From positions 15,656,932 through 15,720,931 of the forward strand of contig JAGGNK010013558.1 in the NCBI GenBank assembly GCA_017590115.1: a DNA stretch of 64,000 nt. Direction: 5' to 3'. A program made the translations under genes and the position numbers. The notes beneath the pieces were generated by a model, which was given only the letters and a program-made list of their open reading frames with translations, did no database searches and was not told the origin of the DNA. Below, in pieces: positions 13,877-25,896 of this stretch; position 1 is the first letter of the stretch, and every line of letters begins with the position of its first letter. The stretch comes from Montifringilla adamsi (Eukaryota > Chordata > Aves > Passeriformes > Passeridae).

Positions 13877-14022
13877 AATAAAATAAAATAAAATAAAATA
13901 AAATAAAATAAAATAAAATAAAATAAAATAAAATAAAATAAAATAAAATAAAATAAAATAAAATAAAATAAAATAAAATAAAATAAAATAAAATAAAATA
14001 AAATAAAATAAAATAAAATAAT
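13877..14022. repeat. Pure pentanucleotide microsatellite (AAAAT/ATTTT)n, about 29 units
   Basis: Roughly 146 bp of an uninterrupted 5-bp unit, with no visible sequence change. The minus strand reads as an ILFYF repeat in open frames and is not a protein. The purity and length suggest a young, actively mutating tract. Its true length may differ from the assembly. Confidence 0.98.
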
Positions 14023-15269
14023 AGATTCAAGTAGAAACAAGGAAATTATCTGCTCTGAGAAAAACTGGTAATTCAAATCATTAGACAGCTGGGTCTGACT
14101 TTACTTTCAAAAGGGAGACATACCAAAGTAAGACCATAGGAGAATAAAATAATCTAGATATTAGAAACAAGCACTGCTGTGCAACATATAAACTCAAATT
14201 CCTCAGCTGAACAAGAAAGGAGGAAGAGGACTTGATTTCTAAGCAGTGGGACCTGTGCACAGGGAGAATATTGGATAACATGGGGCATTTGACCTTGTGC
14301 CAACAACATGACAAGATGCAAAAATGGAAACAGGAGTTACAGAAAGTCAGCTTTGAAGTAAGATGCAGTTTCCCAGTGCTGCAAACTGCTAAACTTTGAG
14401 ATCATTGGTCTTGGACAACAGAGAATTTATCTTCTTCATCATCTGACTTGGAACACCCAGCAGTTTACACACCCTCCTGTTTGACAGGATATGGGGAAAG
14501 GAGGAGGATTCTTATGCAAGTGAGAGAAATGCAGATGCTCAACATCCATAAAGCAGAGTCTTTTTCTTTACCAGTCTGTGAATCTGTGTCTTTGCCTTGT
14601 CCCCTTTTATTATCCTTGTGGTCCAACGTTAGGAAAATATTTATGCTTCAGAGTCCCAAGCATTAGACAAGTACTTGCAATGTCAAGAATAATTCTCACA
14701 CCTTGGTGTATAACTCAGCTTCTGGTCTTGCTTTATGCCAGTATTTTTTCCCTCAGCTACATCCAAGATTTTGCAATGCTAGACATGAAATGCAGAAGAG
14801 GTGATCAAAGTCTGGGGGGGCAATGGAGACGTGTCACAGGTGGTAGCTGGTACCTGTTCTTGTCATGTTCAGGATTGCACTGATCACCAGTTTCAGACCT
14901 GAGAGTGAAATTAGCCAGGAACAGATTATCAGGGACAGTGAGGGAATTCTTACTGGGCAGGAATCCCCTGATATATTTGATCCAGTTTCTCTGGACTTTA
15001 GTATTGCCTTGCTATGACCCATTCTCTGCCTACTCTTAATATCTGAGGAACAAGAAAGGGCAGAGCAGAGGGGTGGAAAAAAATGTACAGAGTTTTAAAT
15101 AGGTTGCAATCTCTGCTCTTATCATAGGTAATTTGTAGTATTTAATAGCCCTGATATACAGGAGGTCACATGAAATCATTTAGAAGTCCTGTCTGGATTC
15201 AATTTCTAAGAATGTATTAATCTCTGCCTGGCACGGGAAAGATAATGGCATTTCCTTCAGGGGAGCCTC

Positions 15270-15500
15270 GGTGTGTGCCAAGAGCAGGAGCCCGACTGTC
15301 ATCGGATCAGCCAGTGAAAACAAGAGGGGTGTATGGTTGTTTATTTATTGAGTCATTCCAGCCTGGTATTGGCTTTGTGCCAATGCATATAAGTCCAGAG
15401 ATAAAGAGTTATTCCCGACGATAGCAGGACAATCCATTTCTCCCCATCGCAGCGCAGAAATCCAGTGCTAAATTAAATCCAACCCCAGATATGCAGGTAA
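15270..15500. promoter_or_regulatory. Candidate enhancer: forkhead, AP-1, NFI palindrome, POU-like sites
   Basis: Within about 50 bp the sequence holds a forkhead-type TGTTTATTTA (15338-15347), a perfect AP-1 site TGAGTCA (15349-15355) and a perfect full NFI palindrome TTGGC-N5-GCCAA (15369-15383). An ATGCATAT POU-like word follows directly. Several CpGs survive in the flanks (near 15293, 15418, 15449). The tight packing of full-length sites is what a cis-regulatory module would look like. No conservation test was possible. Confidence 0.4.
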
Positions 15501-15939
15501 CCTGAATCTCGACTTTCACAAGGGAGAAAAGGTTCAGGAGACAAGTTGGGACAAATCCAGAGAAGGGTCATAAAGGCACAACGAGCCTGATCCCTGCACA
15601 AACCTTTTGCTGTCTTTCAACAGCCCAGTGCAGATCTGAACTTGGAAAGGTCCAAAGGAAACTATTTAAACCCAGGTCCCAGAATGCAAAGTGAGCTGGT
15701 GGGATTGCTCAGGAGCCTGAAGTGGCATTTTTTTATAGAGCAAACAATATAAAGTAAATAAAGGAGAATGACAACCCTCTAAAAGAAGACTAAAAGCCTC
15801 ACTGGTGTGTGCTGCTTGTCAGAGAATACAGGAGCAAAATGCAAGTGTGGTAAAAGGTTCTAGCCTGGAAAAACCTTCTTTTTTTCCCTTCTTCTTTAAA
15901 GTAATGAAATGGTTCACCAACCTTCTGAGGAGGTGAAAA

Positions 15940-16210
15940 ATCTTGCCTGTTTACATTTGTAAGAGAAGCCTGAATTACCTGCCTTTCCCTTTAAGCATTT
16001 TCAGATACAAATCAAACACAGATGGCCCATTATGTTTATGACCTCACTGTCAATTGCTCTAGATAGTGCATGCATTAATTATTGAAATATTTTCATAGTA
16101 TACAACTTTTTAGTGTTCACATTGTCACAGATAATTTCAACTTTCTGATTAGGAGATATAAACAGTGTTATTTACGAGAATTAATCTCCTGAATGCCATA
16201 AAAGTCACAA
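15940..16210. promoter_or_regulatory. Candidate conserved regulatory block, homeodomain/forkhead-rich
   Basis: AT-rich but not low-complexity. It contains a forkhead TGTTTAC (about 15950), a TTTATGACC word of posterior-HOX/CDX type (about 16036), a CTGTCA MEIS/TGIF-type core (about 16049) and a GCATTAATTATTG homeodomain stretch (about 16072-16084). No repeat similarity was seen. Calling it regulatory is inference from texture and motifs only. Confidence 0.3.
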
Positions 16211-16237
16211 ATATACAGGGGGGAAGGGAGGTTTTCC

Positions 16238-16261
16238 ATATATATGTATATATATATACAC
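16238..16261. repeat. Alternating AT/GT dinucleotide tract
   Basis: An imperfect (TA)n with one GT interruption ends in ACACA. It is a simple repeat, preceded by a G-rich stretch. Confidence 0.8.
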
Positions 16262-19200
16262 AATGAATCCAGCCCAAAAAATAAAATAAAAAAAATTGGC
16301 CTCGGTCCTGAAAGTCAACATTATGTTAACATTCCCTGTGATACATAAACGATGCCAAAACCTATTACAATTGCAGTAAATTTTGATTACCAGAGTTGTT
16401 TGTTATTTATGTCTAGAAGATAAAGATAATATTGGGAATAGCCCTCTTCTTTTCTGCTTATAAATTACATCCATAAAATACTGTGTTCTTCAAAGAGTAA
16501 CAAACTTGATTGAGGTTTTTTAAATTGTGTCTATTCTGCTTCAAGAAAACCAGCTTTGGTGAGTGAGCAGGTAGTAGGACTTTTTTTAGTTCTCATTTAG
16601 TTTCATTAGTAAAAATTCAGCAGCTCTAGACTATGTCCAGAGAATTCTACAGAGTAACAAACAGTTCCTAGCGGTGGCAAAGTGTTCATTTTACAGTGAG
16701 GTCATTAAAAACACCAGTTTCACCAGAAACAGCCCATTGCAACATGCCTGTTAATCACTGTATCTCTTTAAAAAACAAAAATAAAAAATTACCCTTGACT
16801 TCCAATACTGTTTTATCCCTCCTAATACTATTTTTCTCCTCCCAAAAATCTGCATTCATATTGTGATAAACTTTTCTAGGCTTCCTCCAGCAGAAAAGCA
16901 TGGAATTTTTATCCTAGGTGCTGTTTAAAAGGAAAGAAGAAAAGGAGATCACCTGCTCATTAAGGCTGGAATAGTGTATCTATGTAGGAAAAACTTTTCA
17001 GTTTCTTTTACTGATACTTCTCTTGCCCTAGTATTCCTGCAAGGCAAAACTAGAGTGGAAACCCCAAATTTATGGGGTGAAGAATTCAAAGAGTTAATCC
17101 TCCCCAGAATATTCCAGATGAGCCAACAGAAAGCACGCCTTTTTAATACTTCTATTTTCAGCAAACCCCTCCAATCAGCTGATGGCATCCAAAAGAGCAA
17201 AGGTAGAATGAGGAGGGGGGAAGGAAGAGAAAGAAACATCTCATGGAAGTAGCCCAAGGGAGAAATAAGTTCATGACTAGCACATTTACACCTTTCTTGA
17301 TTTATTTAAGGTACAAGAATAGTGTAATATGACCTGTTTGCTTCCCTAACAAGCATTTCTATTTGCAGCAGATCAAGTCCAGACCCACTTCTTGTGGCAC
17401 AGGCACCTCTCAGAGCCCTTCAGGAGAGCGTGAGCACAGACCTGAGCCCCCTGCAGCATCCCACAAGCATGGGGAAGAGCAGCTGAAGTAGAAGAAAAAC
17501 CCCACACCACTCCTTTTTAACCAAATTTTGTGGTGAAGCAGCATTCTCTCTTTTAACCACAGCCCCCAGCTCACACAGACTCCATCTCTAATTGTTCCAG
17601 CCAAGTGGCTTTTGGGTTCTCATAGAGACCAGATTTCTTACTGCCCCCATGAAACCCTCCCAAACAATTATTTCCCCTCTCCTCACTTCACTCTCCTCAA
17701 ACATGTCTGTCAAGGATTTTCTGATAGTCAAAATAACAGAAAAAGAAAAACAGCTGGAAAATAAAAGCCTAAATTTTCCAGGACACCCCTTGTGTCATGA
17801 TGGAGATTTTTAAGTCCTGCAAGGACCCAGAATTCCCTTAGTCCAGTTTACACCCAGGCCCCAGCTCTCTATAAATTTCCTTAATGCAACTTCTTCCCCT
17901 GTGGGGTCCCATGCATTGTTAGAAGGGAACTGGGAAGGAAAGAAGAGGTTTGCTTCTAGGTAGAAGTTTTTCTGACCTTGGAGGAAGGAAGGATGTAGGT
18001 TTTCCATGCTCCTGTTTCTATGCAAAACTGCTCTTAATCCATCCTGCTGATTTTATTGATTCTGAAATTGTTACTGGGTTTTGCTGGAGCTGAGAAACAG
18101 AAGAATTAGGTTTCTTGATTTTTTTTGTGGGTCTTTTGTTTATTCTGTAGAGGATTGTTACAGTTTTCTTCAGCTTGAAGAGCTAAACCTCACACTTGTG
18201 ATCGTTTTGGATGGATTGTCCCTATCAGCTTTTCCAGGACTAGTGCTTATAGTAAAGTACTATAAATATAATAATAGTAAATAGTAACCCTTTCTTCTTT
18301 CCTTTTTTGCTTCCAAACAGAAAGCAGAGGCCAGGTGAAGCTTCTGTCCAGGCAGATAACTAGGAAGTTTATTGTTTAACTATCATTTAACAGCAAACCT
18401 TTCCTGCTTTTTTTCCCCCCATAAACTGTAAGGGAAAAGTGGATGATCACGAATGGACAGACCCTAGTGGAACATGTTTGGGGCTGATGGAAGCAGGCTG
18501 GCTGTGCAAACAGATCTTTGGGGATTTATGATGATCAGTTTTTCAAGCATTAGGAAAGCCTGAGAGCACATTATTTTTAAATGAGTTATATATTTAGCAC
18601 TATGCCCACCATTCTTTCAGTTCTAATTTTAGAGGGCAGGGGACAACTCTGGCACTATTGTAGCCTTGTCTAAATTTAATATAGTTGAGCAGCTGATGAT
18701 TATCAGAGAGATTGGCTTTTTGCTCCTTCAGGAATTTTTCACTCAGGAAAAAGAATCACTGCGTAGTACTCTGCCCAGGGTATTGTACAAGCTGTTGTAG
18801 TACTTGAGAAGAAAGTGTGCTCTGAAATAGTCTTTGAAGCCTTATCTCTTATTCCAGGTAGGGATTTTCAATACAGGAAAAGGGGATGAGGTTGGTTTGG
18901 CCAAGGTTTTCCTTTCCCTTCTGCAGGAAGGGCAGTACCTCGTGCTGTCATGTACCAGCAGACCAGACTTTTCCCAACTCCTTAGGAGTACAGACACAAC
19001 TGGAGACAGAACAGAGCTCAGGAACTTCCAGGTCACCAGCTGTCCTGTGGAAACGGTAAGGAGAGGTGTTCCCAACTCCTTGCCCACTGCCAAAAGTCAG
19101 GTGGTCCATCCAGAGCCATGGGTTGAAGAGCAGAAGAGGAACTTCTGTAATCCTTCAGCTCAGTCTCGCATAAATCCCTCAGTCCCAGTCAAATGTGACT

Positions 19201-20324
19201 TTTAACTCTTGCATGCACTGCAAGACAGCCCAGACCTGGTGCTGTCTTTTTGCTGTGGCCTTAGAGAGCAGTGTCTTCTCCAGCAATGTCTCTGAATTTG
19301 ACAAATGATGTGCCAGTCATAGTTTATGGAAACGGGCACGATGCAGGGAGGGTGTTTAAATGTTTGTAAGTGATTAAAGGCAACATTCAGAAACACTTCA
19401 GTATTAGAGGCAAGCTCAATCTGCATAACTCTACACAGTGTCAAAGACTCATTCGAGACAAAGGATGTTTAAGGAAAATCTCTGTAAAAAGAGGCCTTGC
19501 AACTTCCTATAAATATTAGGCTTTCTGCCTTCCTTCTGAAATATATTAACAGCCTCAAGAGGGATTATTGATGCTGGCAAGTTTAAACAGCCCTCAGAAG
19601 TCCCTGACACTGTGTACAGCATTAGAATTTTGCATATGGTTCCCCCCTCATGCACTGAAGTGTTTTGAGGTTGGGGTGACTGCAGGTCTCTGAGAAAGCA
19701 AGATTGATAAAGCAAAGCAATCGGAGTTATTTCCTATGCATGAAATTGATTAAATGCTTCACTAAATGGCTTATAAATTTGGCTCTCATATTTCTGTCAC
19801 CCACTGCAAAGATTACAGAAATTCCGTCTATAACCATGTTGTATACAATACCAAATTACAAAAGGTTGTAAAAACTAATGTTTTGTTTAAAGTTTTGAGC
19901 AGGACCATATGCCTTTGGTGACCTTGAGTAAGCTATTTTAATTCAAAACATTTTAAAGAGTAGAGGAGAAGGGAAAAAATCCATCTGCATAACAAAACTG
20001 AACTAAGAGAATTTAGTACTTAGGATGCTACACATCATTTTTCACTTCTTGCCAGAAAAAATGTTGAACCCCCTTCTACCAAAGTATTCTAATTTTATAG
20101 CTACTAAATGTACATGGCATGAAACCTAGAAGCTCAGGTTTCCCCAGATTGAATTTGCTTTTCTTATTTTATGAATTCTGTTATCAAATCTACCTGGGAA
20201 CTTGCATGATCCCCTCTACTCTTGAACCCATGTGCATCAGGCACTGGCATTTTCTTGACCTCATCAACCCTTTAAAGTGAAGCTTTATTGATTCTTGCCT
20301 TAGCATAGAGTTTCATTACCTCCC

Positions 20325-20415
20325 AAAATAGGGTGAAAAACTGAGCCACAGAGACCCTGAGGATCTTTAGATGCCAAAAACAGGTGTGAGTATAGTTTGC
20401 ACCCAGATCTGCTTG
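20325..20415 (+). mobile_element. Possible MIR relic
   Basis: The blocks 'aaaactgagccacagaga' and, further on, 'cacccagatctgctt' match the order of MIR core and 3' sequence ('gaaactgaggcacagaga ... gaacccaggtctgtctg'). The middle is poorly preserved. This is moderate to weak support, judged by eye. Confidence 0.35.
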
Positions 20416-20707
20416 TTTTCCTTTCACGTGAGACAGCCACAGGACATCCTAGAGTTTGTGCAATGCTCTGTGAGCACTGTCAGCTGCTGAGACCCACTGG
20501 TACAACATTAATTTCCTGACTGTGCTCAGCCATGTGCAATGCTCTGCACACATTTGACAGCAGCTGTTGTGCTCTCGGTCCACAGCAGAACAAACTTCAG
20601 GGGATCTGAGTCTTCTGTGATTTTAAAATCTTGTGTTGGATTATGCCTTGCCTGCCCTTGTGTAAGCACCTGACCTGGAAACCTAAGCTCTCCCAAAGTA
20701 TCTAATT

Positions 20708-20855
20708 GTGGATGTCCCATCCCTGGCAGTGCCCAGTGTCAGGTTAGACAAAGCTTGGAGCATCCTGGTGTAGCAGAAATTTCCCTGCCCACAGCAGGGG
20801 AGTTGGAACAGGATGATCCTGAAGGCTTCAACCCAAATTATTCTGTGATTCTCTG
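20708..20855 (+). mobile_element. CR1 LINE 3' end, plus strand
   Basis: It reads in sense through typical CR1 3' blocks: 'gatgtcccatccctggcag', 'cctgcccacagcagggg', 'gttggaacaggatgatcc', 'cttcaacccaaattattc'. It ends with 'tctgtgattctctga', a variant of the CR1 tail units. About 150 bp remain. Confidence 0.9.
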
Positions 20856-20991
20856 ACTGTAGCAAAGGACATTACTTAGAAAGTTACAGATATATAGTTA
20901 GCCACACTGAAATAGCTAGATTGCTTTATAGATCAAATAAACTTCTGACAGTCACAAATAAAATTTTACAGGATCCTTTTTACATGGAGCT

Positions 20992-21102
20992 CCATTGTAT
21001 AGATGAGAAAAGTAAAGTTCAGTGAGCTTTTGCCCAGTTTCACAGTGCAAGTCCTTTGGCAAAACTTGTGGCTGGGCTCTGGCTCTTTTACTCCCCAGTG
21101 CT
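20992..21102 (+). mobile_element. MIR SINE relic
   Basis: The run 'ttgtatagatgagaaaa', then 'gttcagtgagcttttgccc', 'agtttcacag', 'ggctgggctctggctc' and 'tactccccagtgc' follows the MIR consensus from its core to its 3' part. Order and spacing are almost complete. MIR activity predates the bird-mammal split, so a copy this readable in a bird is notable. It starts about 140 bp after a CR1 end. Confidence 0.65.
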
Positions 21103-22849
21103 TCAAGAACTCAACCATTCTGTCCTCAACTATACAAATAAAGACCTTAAGTGATTAAATGTAAGTACTGAAGCGAAGCTCATAGCAAGCAAGAGTGAAT
21201 TGGCATGAAATGCAAACACAAGCATGAGAAAACAATCCATGTTTTAACCATAAATGCCTGTTTTCTACAGGAAAAAGCTGTGTTCTCCCATAACATTTAC
21301 AAGCCATCTTGTCCCCAGCAAGGATTAACATTTGGCATCGAAGTACTGATCTGGCAAAGGGCTGCCAGTAACGTAATCTTTTTTACAACCAACAACATGC
21401 TTAAAGTCTTGACAGACTTGACCTCTGCCCATTGCTAATCCCTAACTTTCTTGCCCACTCAGATATACATCTTTAAAGAGATGGCACCAAACGTATAGCA
21501 AACAGCTACACTTTAACTGATGGTGAAACAAGAGCTGCCCAGGGAAAATCATTGGATGGAGAGCTTACCCAGCCTGGCTGGGATTTTGGCTCCATGGTGG
21601 GTAGTGGTGCCTGCTCAGCTAGACATTTGTGGAGACTTTGTGGCTGCCCAGATGGGAGAACACACCTTTTGGCAAGAGAGGATGTAATGTATTTGCTTGG
21701 ATTACTGGAGAGCCCAAACTGTAATCAGACTCTTTGTGTTCAGACAGTCTGAACAGTCCTTGATCCCAAAGGATAAAGCTAAACAAAGTAGATGAAACTC
21801 ACACATGGAAAAATGAGATATAAAGAGACCTTATATTTTACTGAATCAGTTTCTAAACTCCCAGTTCAGGCGTCTGGTTGAAAAACCAGAGTGGTAGATT
21901 TACATTATATTCACAGAAAATAACAGTCAATCCAAAAAGATTCCAGCTGTCTTTTCTTTCATTTGTATGACAACCAGTCCTGGGACACATGCCAGCTCCT
22001 CAGATATTGCTGCTCCACAGTCTAGTTATTTTAACTTCTGGCAACTGGTTATTTGACCTCTTGGTGGCTTGTCATTTTAGTATCACTTTCTCTATGTGGA
22101 TAATCTAGTGGGAATCCTTCTTTTATAATGCAACGTGGTAATTGGCCAGAACACTTAAGCATTGTGCTGTTAAGTCCAGTCTTGAGCTACAGCTGAGGAG
22201 CTGTGGCTGGGAAGCACAAAAAATACATTTCAGGGTCTTGTTCATGAAGAGGTGGTCATCAGACACTGGGAGAAAACGAATTTTTTCTAAGCCATGTGTC
22301 ATATATCAGCTTTGGATCACTCCATAAAGCCACGTGGTAGCAACCTCCTTCTCCTGGACGAGCACAGCCCGGGCTCCAAATGACACACAGGGAGGAGATT
22401 TGAACAGCATCACCCTCAGCTTTCACTGGCTTGAGAATGCTGAGTGAGATCACTCTGGTGAGAGAAACCAGCCAGGTGTAAGACCTGATCTTTCCTTCTC
22501 TCTCTGCTGATTCCAAAGTGGCACAAAAGCCAACAGAGTTCTCTGTATCCAGTGGAATTCCTCCAGGGATTGGCCAGCACTGCTGGATGAGAGTTGCTTT
22601 TCAACAGTTTCCAAAGTAGCCTGAAAGCACTTCAGAAGAGCGTTGTGTCTGTAAACAGTCTCATCTTCTGATGAGAAAAAGCAGTGAGAAATGTAAACAA
22701 AAGAGGCAGCCATATATCTTTAATTTAAGGCAATATTCCTTTGTCCACCTTGAGCAGTCAAAGCACAGCCATAGATTTTTCCAGTAGCCTGAGAATGGGA
22801 TCTTAGAAAATGGTGTACTCAGTCTGACATGGACTTAAATAGGCTTCAG

Positions 22850-23190
22850 AATAATCCATTGTGCATCAAGTGTTTAATTGACATAATTAATATTTTTAAG
22901 GGGAGCCATTTACATTGTAAGTTCTATACACATTATTTACAATTTCAACAGTAACAGTTAATGCTCTGTGACAAACTATATTGTTTCCAGCTTGTTATCC
23001 ATTCATAACAAGGTCAATCTATTACCATTATTTTTGTGAATGTAGCTGTTACCTTGAGGCAAAAAGTTAATTATAAATTACAGAGGAGGGATTATTGAGT
23101 TGGATTTTTTAACTGTATTCACTGCAATGTATGGTAATGCTGCTATTTTATGAAACATTTGCATTTAAAAGTATTTTGTTATTCATATCA
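22850..23190. promoter_or_regulatory. Candidate conserved AT-rich block
   Basis: About 340 bp of AT-rich, non-repetitive sequence with several homeodomain-type words: TTTAATTGACATAATTAAT near 22872-22890, TTAATTATAAATTA near 23067-23080, and ATTTGCATTTAAA near 23157. There are very few CpGs and no frame of note. The texture is that of deeply conserved non-coding DNA, but no alignment was made. Confidence 0.3.
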
Positions 23191-24519
23191 CACATGCTGG
23201 ACAAATTCACTTTTAAACTTTTCAAGAGCTAACTCAATGGGAAGGGAAGAGCCATTTGGAAGGATCCAGCTGAACACTTCATAACTACTGCAGTTAAAAC
23301 CAGATGGAGCCTCATCTGTTTTCCCCCCTTTGTCTGAGGCTGGTCCCTCTGCCATCACCATCCAACACAACTCTGAGGAGTGCTCAGTGCTCTAAGGAGC
23401 AGGAGCAGATTTGATGGTAATTTAGAGTAAGATCACAAAAGTGATGTATCTGCAGATTTTATTCAGCCCCTGACACACAGCAAGTACACAGGACCACTCT
23501 GGTGGCTGAACTCTTCTCCTCCCTTCTTCTTATTCCCAATTTCTACTGCATTGGTTGATGCCCTGGCGGTCAGAGTTAAATTTTATATTTACACCCTGCC
23601 TTGTTTGCTCCCACCTGAGCAAAAGTCAAAGGGTCCATGGCATTGCTGCTTCCCAGATGGCAGTAAAATTGTCATTCAGAGACTACACAGAAAAGGATGG
23701 AGAAACATCATAAAATCTGTCTTTACCACATCATTTTAACAATGCATCTCAGGGCAAAACCCATGAGCTTTCCATTAGATGATGGACTTGTCCATCTTAA
23801 TGGAGAGCTGACACCATTTAACTCCAATCTAGATCTGTCTACAACACTGATCTCCACGTTAGTTTTCTTCTATATTGTACTTGGAATTAGGTGATTTATA
23901 TAATCCCATTCTATTCTGGCTTCAATTAAAATACTGTCATTTTATCTTCACAATCACTTCCAGAATAAGAGAAGACAAACTCATAAACACTGAATATTTT
24001 GAGCACACTAAAGAATGTAAGAGACTGATCAGATGCAGAAATGCATTTGCAGTCACACAGAAATAAAAAAAGCATGTTAGTTTTATCTTCCTTTCTCTGT
24101 TTAAGAATAGGCAGGTGGGAGTTGTTGGGATATTTCCTTAACCAAGCTAGAGAAGACATGTTCTAACTTCTCAGTGATGAAATTTGTGTAGCATGCTGAC
24201 GGTGTTTGGTCGAAATTTTATAGAGAACAATTTAAGTCTCTTAGAATCTCAGCTGCTCACTTGAAAAAATTTATTTCTTTCTTCCTCAAGTCCTGATGAA
24301 AAATAAATTTGTCCGGCTTGTGTCTTATATTTCAAATGTTTAATGTGCTATAGAAACCAAGGTTTTTTTCTACCTCATGCTCTTCAAGGCATCATCAGGT
24401 ATTAGCATATCAAGCTTAGAATGGGTTAATTAACATTATTTCTGTGGTCTCCTTTGCTGGTAGCATGTTCAAAGTGCACAAAGCTCAGGACATGTGCATT
24501 CTTCGTCCAATAACTTGTC

Positions 24520-24740
24520 CAGTAATTGGTATATTGATTGCTAATGTCATCATGTTTTAGTATATATAAACCCTCTCACTCTATCACACAGCCGCCAACA
24601 ATCCAAGAAGTCATTGTTTATTCATCGTAACTCCCAAACTGGCCGTGTCAGATTCTGCTTCAGGCCTTGCTGATAAAAATCAGCAGATGATTGGGCACAC
24701 ACATTCTTGACATGGCTGACCCATGACATCTTAGGGCCAG
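24520..24740. promoter_or_regulatory. Candidate regulatory block with TATA-like word and spaced palindrome
   Basis: A TATATAAA word (24563-24570) is followed about 100 bp later by an exact inverted repeat, TGCTGAT-N4-ATCAGCA (24668-24685). Its arms contain the TGCTGA half-site bound by large MAF proteins, at unusual spacing. Unmethylated-like CpGs (near 24594, 24626 and 24644) are retained nearby. It could be an enhancer, or a promoter of an unannotated transcript. Neither is shown by sequence alone. Confidence 0.3.
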
Positions 24741-25854
24741 CAGGGAGCCTGTCATTATGTGTACAATACTCTTCTTTCTTCCCCCTTATCTATTCCCAGA
24801 TGACTTTGAGATTTTTATTAACTCATTAATGACTGAAGATGTCATTAAAGAAAGTGGGGAGGAAGGGGGAAGGAGGACTTTGTGTTTGTTTGTTTAAAAG
24901 TGGGGAGCAGCAAGCCATTGGCTCCACTTGGAGAGAGGTGAGGAACCTTAAAGCTGAAGTATATCCAATGGAAAAAATCATTAGTTCATTAGGATGACTA
25001 AAGCCAAGCTTTGAACAGAGAAAAAAAATATATCAGTTCATATTTGAAACAGAACTAAAAAGGGAGGGATGAATTTCTCTACAAAAATAGCAAAAAAAAA
25101 GGCTGGTCAGGTTTATTTAGCACAATCAGGAGCCCTTACAAGCACATAAAGATATGTCCCTGTCACTGCCTGGGTTTTCAAACCCTTCAGTATTCAGTCA
25201 GAAGGAGTTTTGTGTTCAGGATTAGAATTTTATCAGGTGTTTAAAAGAGCATCCTTTTACACAGAGAAATAGTACCTGGCTTTATGGTTTTTTACATTAT
25301 CTTGTATACATGTCAGTTGAAAGGACATTGAAAAGCATTAAATAGTAATCACACCTGAAGTTTTTCTCAGAGTTTTTTTTTTTTTTATCCTAAGTTTATT
25401 AATTCTATCTGTAAATGTAAAAAACTACTGCATATATAATTTTATTACATTCAAGTATATGTATTTAACACAGAATTTTCATGTGAGTCTGTTGAAAGCC
25501 TATTTCTGATCCTACAGCTCTCAGTCACAAAAATTACCATAAATTCAGGATAAACAGTTGGTCCTACCATATAGATTTTTCTTCCACCTCAAAATATTGC
25601 TTATATTCCTTAATTCCTCTCTGAAACAATCTCAAATCTGATACTTGATTGGAAGCTGGATTCATATGACAATGAAAGTAGCCTTTTTCTCCTGAAATTT
25701 TTGTGTTTCCTATAATTAGAGTCCTGTCAGTTTAGAACCAAGGACTTAATATTTTAAAGATTGCAATTATATTATTTTAATGATTGCCATTTGTGGGTTG
25801 ACTGAGGAATAGTGAATGTTTTCCTTTCTTGGGCAGCTGTCCTCCATATGGTTG

Positions 25855-25896
25855 TTGATCTCAACCTACAAAACTCTGATGTGATTCTGTGATTCC
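25855..25896 (+). mobile_element. Possible tiny CR1 3' tail relic
   Basis: 'gttgatctcaacctac' followed by 'gatgtgattctgtgattcc' resembles a decayed CR1 terminus in sense orientation, with one and a half tail units. It is too short for certainty. Confidence 0.35.

Larger units (their letters stand above)
14023..20324. other. Non-coding DNA with two regulatory-looking blocks
   Basis: No gene can be supported. The stretch includes two candidate regulatory blocks (about 15.27-15.50 and 15.94-16.21 kb) and an alternating TA/TG tract (16.24-16.26 kb). It also has GC-richer patches at 17.38-17.60 and 18.85-19.20 kb, where open frames overlap on both strands without recognisable protein similarity. 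Confidence 0.6.

Noticed and set aside
13819..14076. Hydrophobic ILFYF-repeat peptide on the minus strand
   Set aside because: It is merely the translation of the AAAAT microsatellite.
23650..23663. CTCF-like site TTCCCAGATGGCAG
   Set aside because: It matches the core in about 11 of 14 positions but lacks the 5' CCA part. Too weak without a scored matrix or occupancy data.
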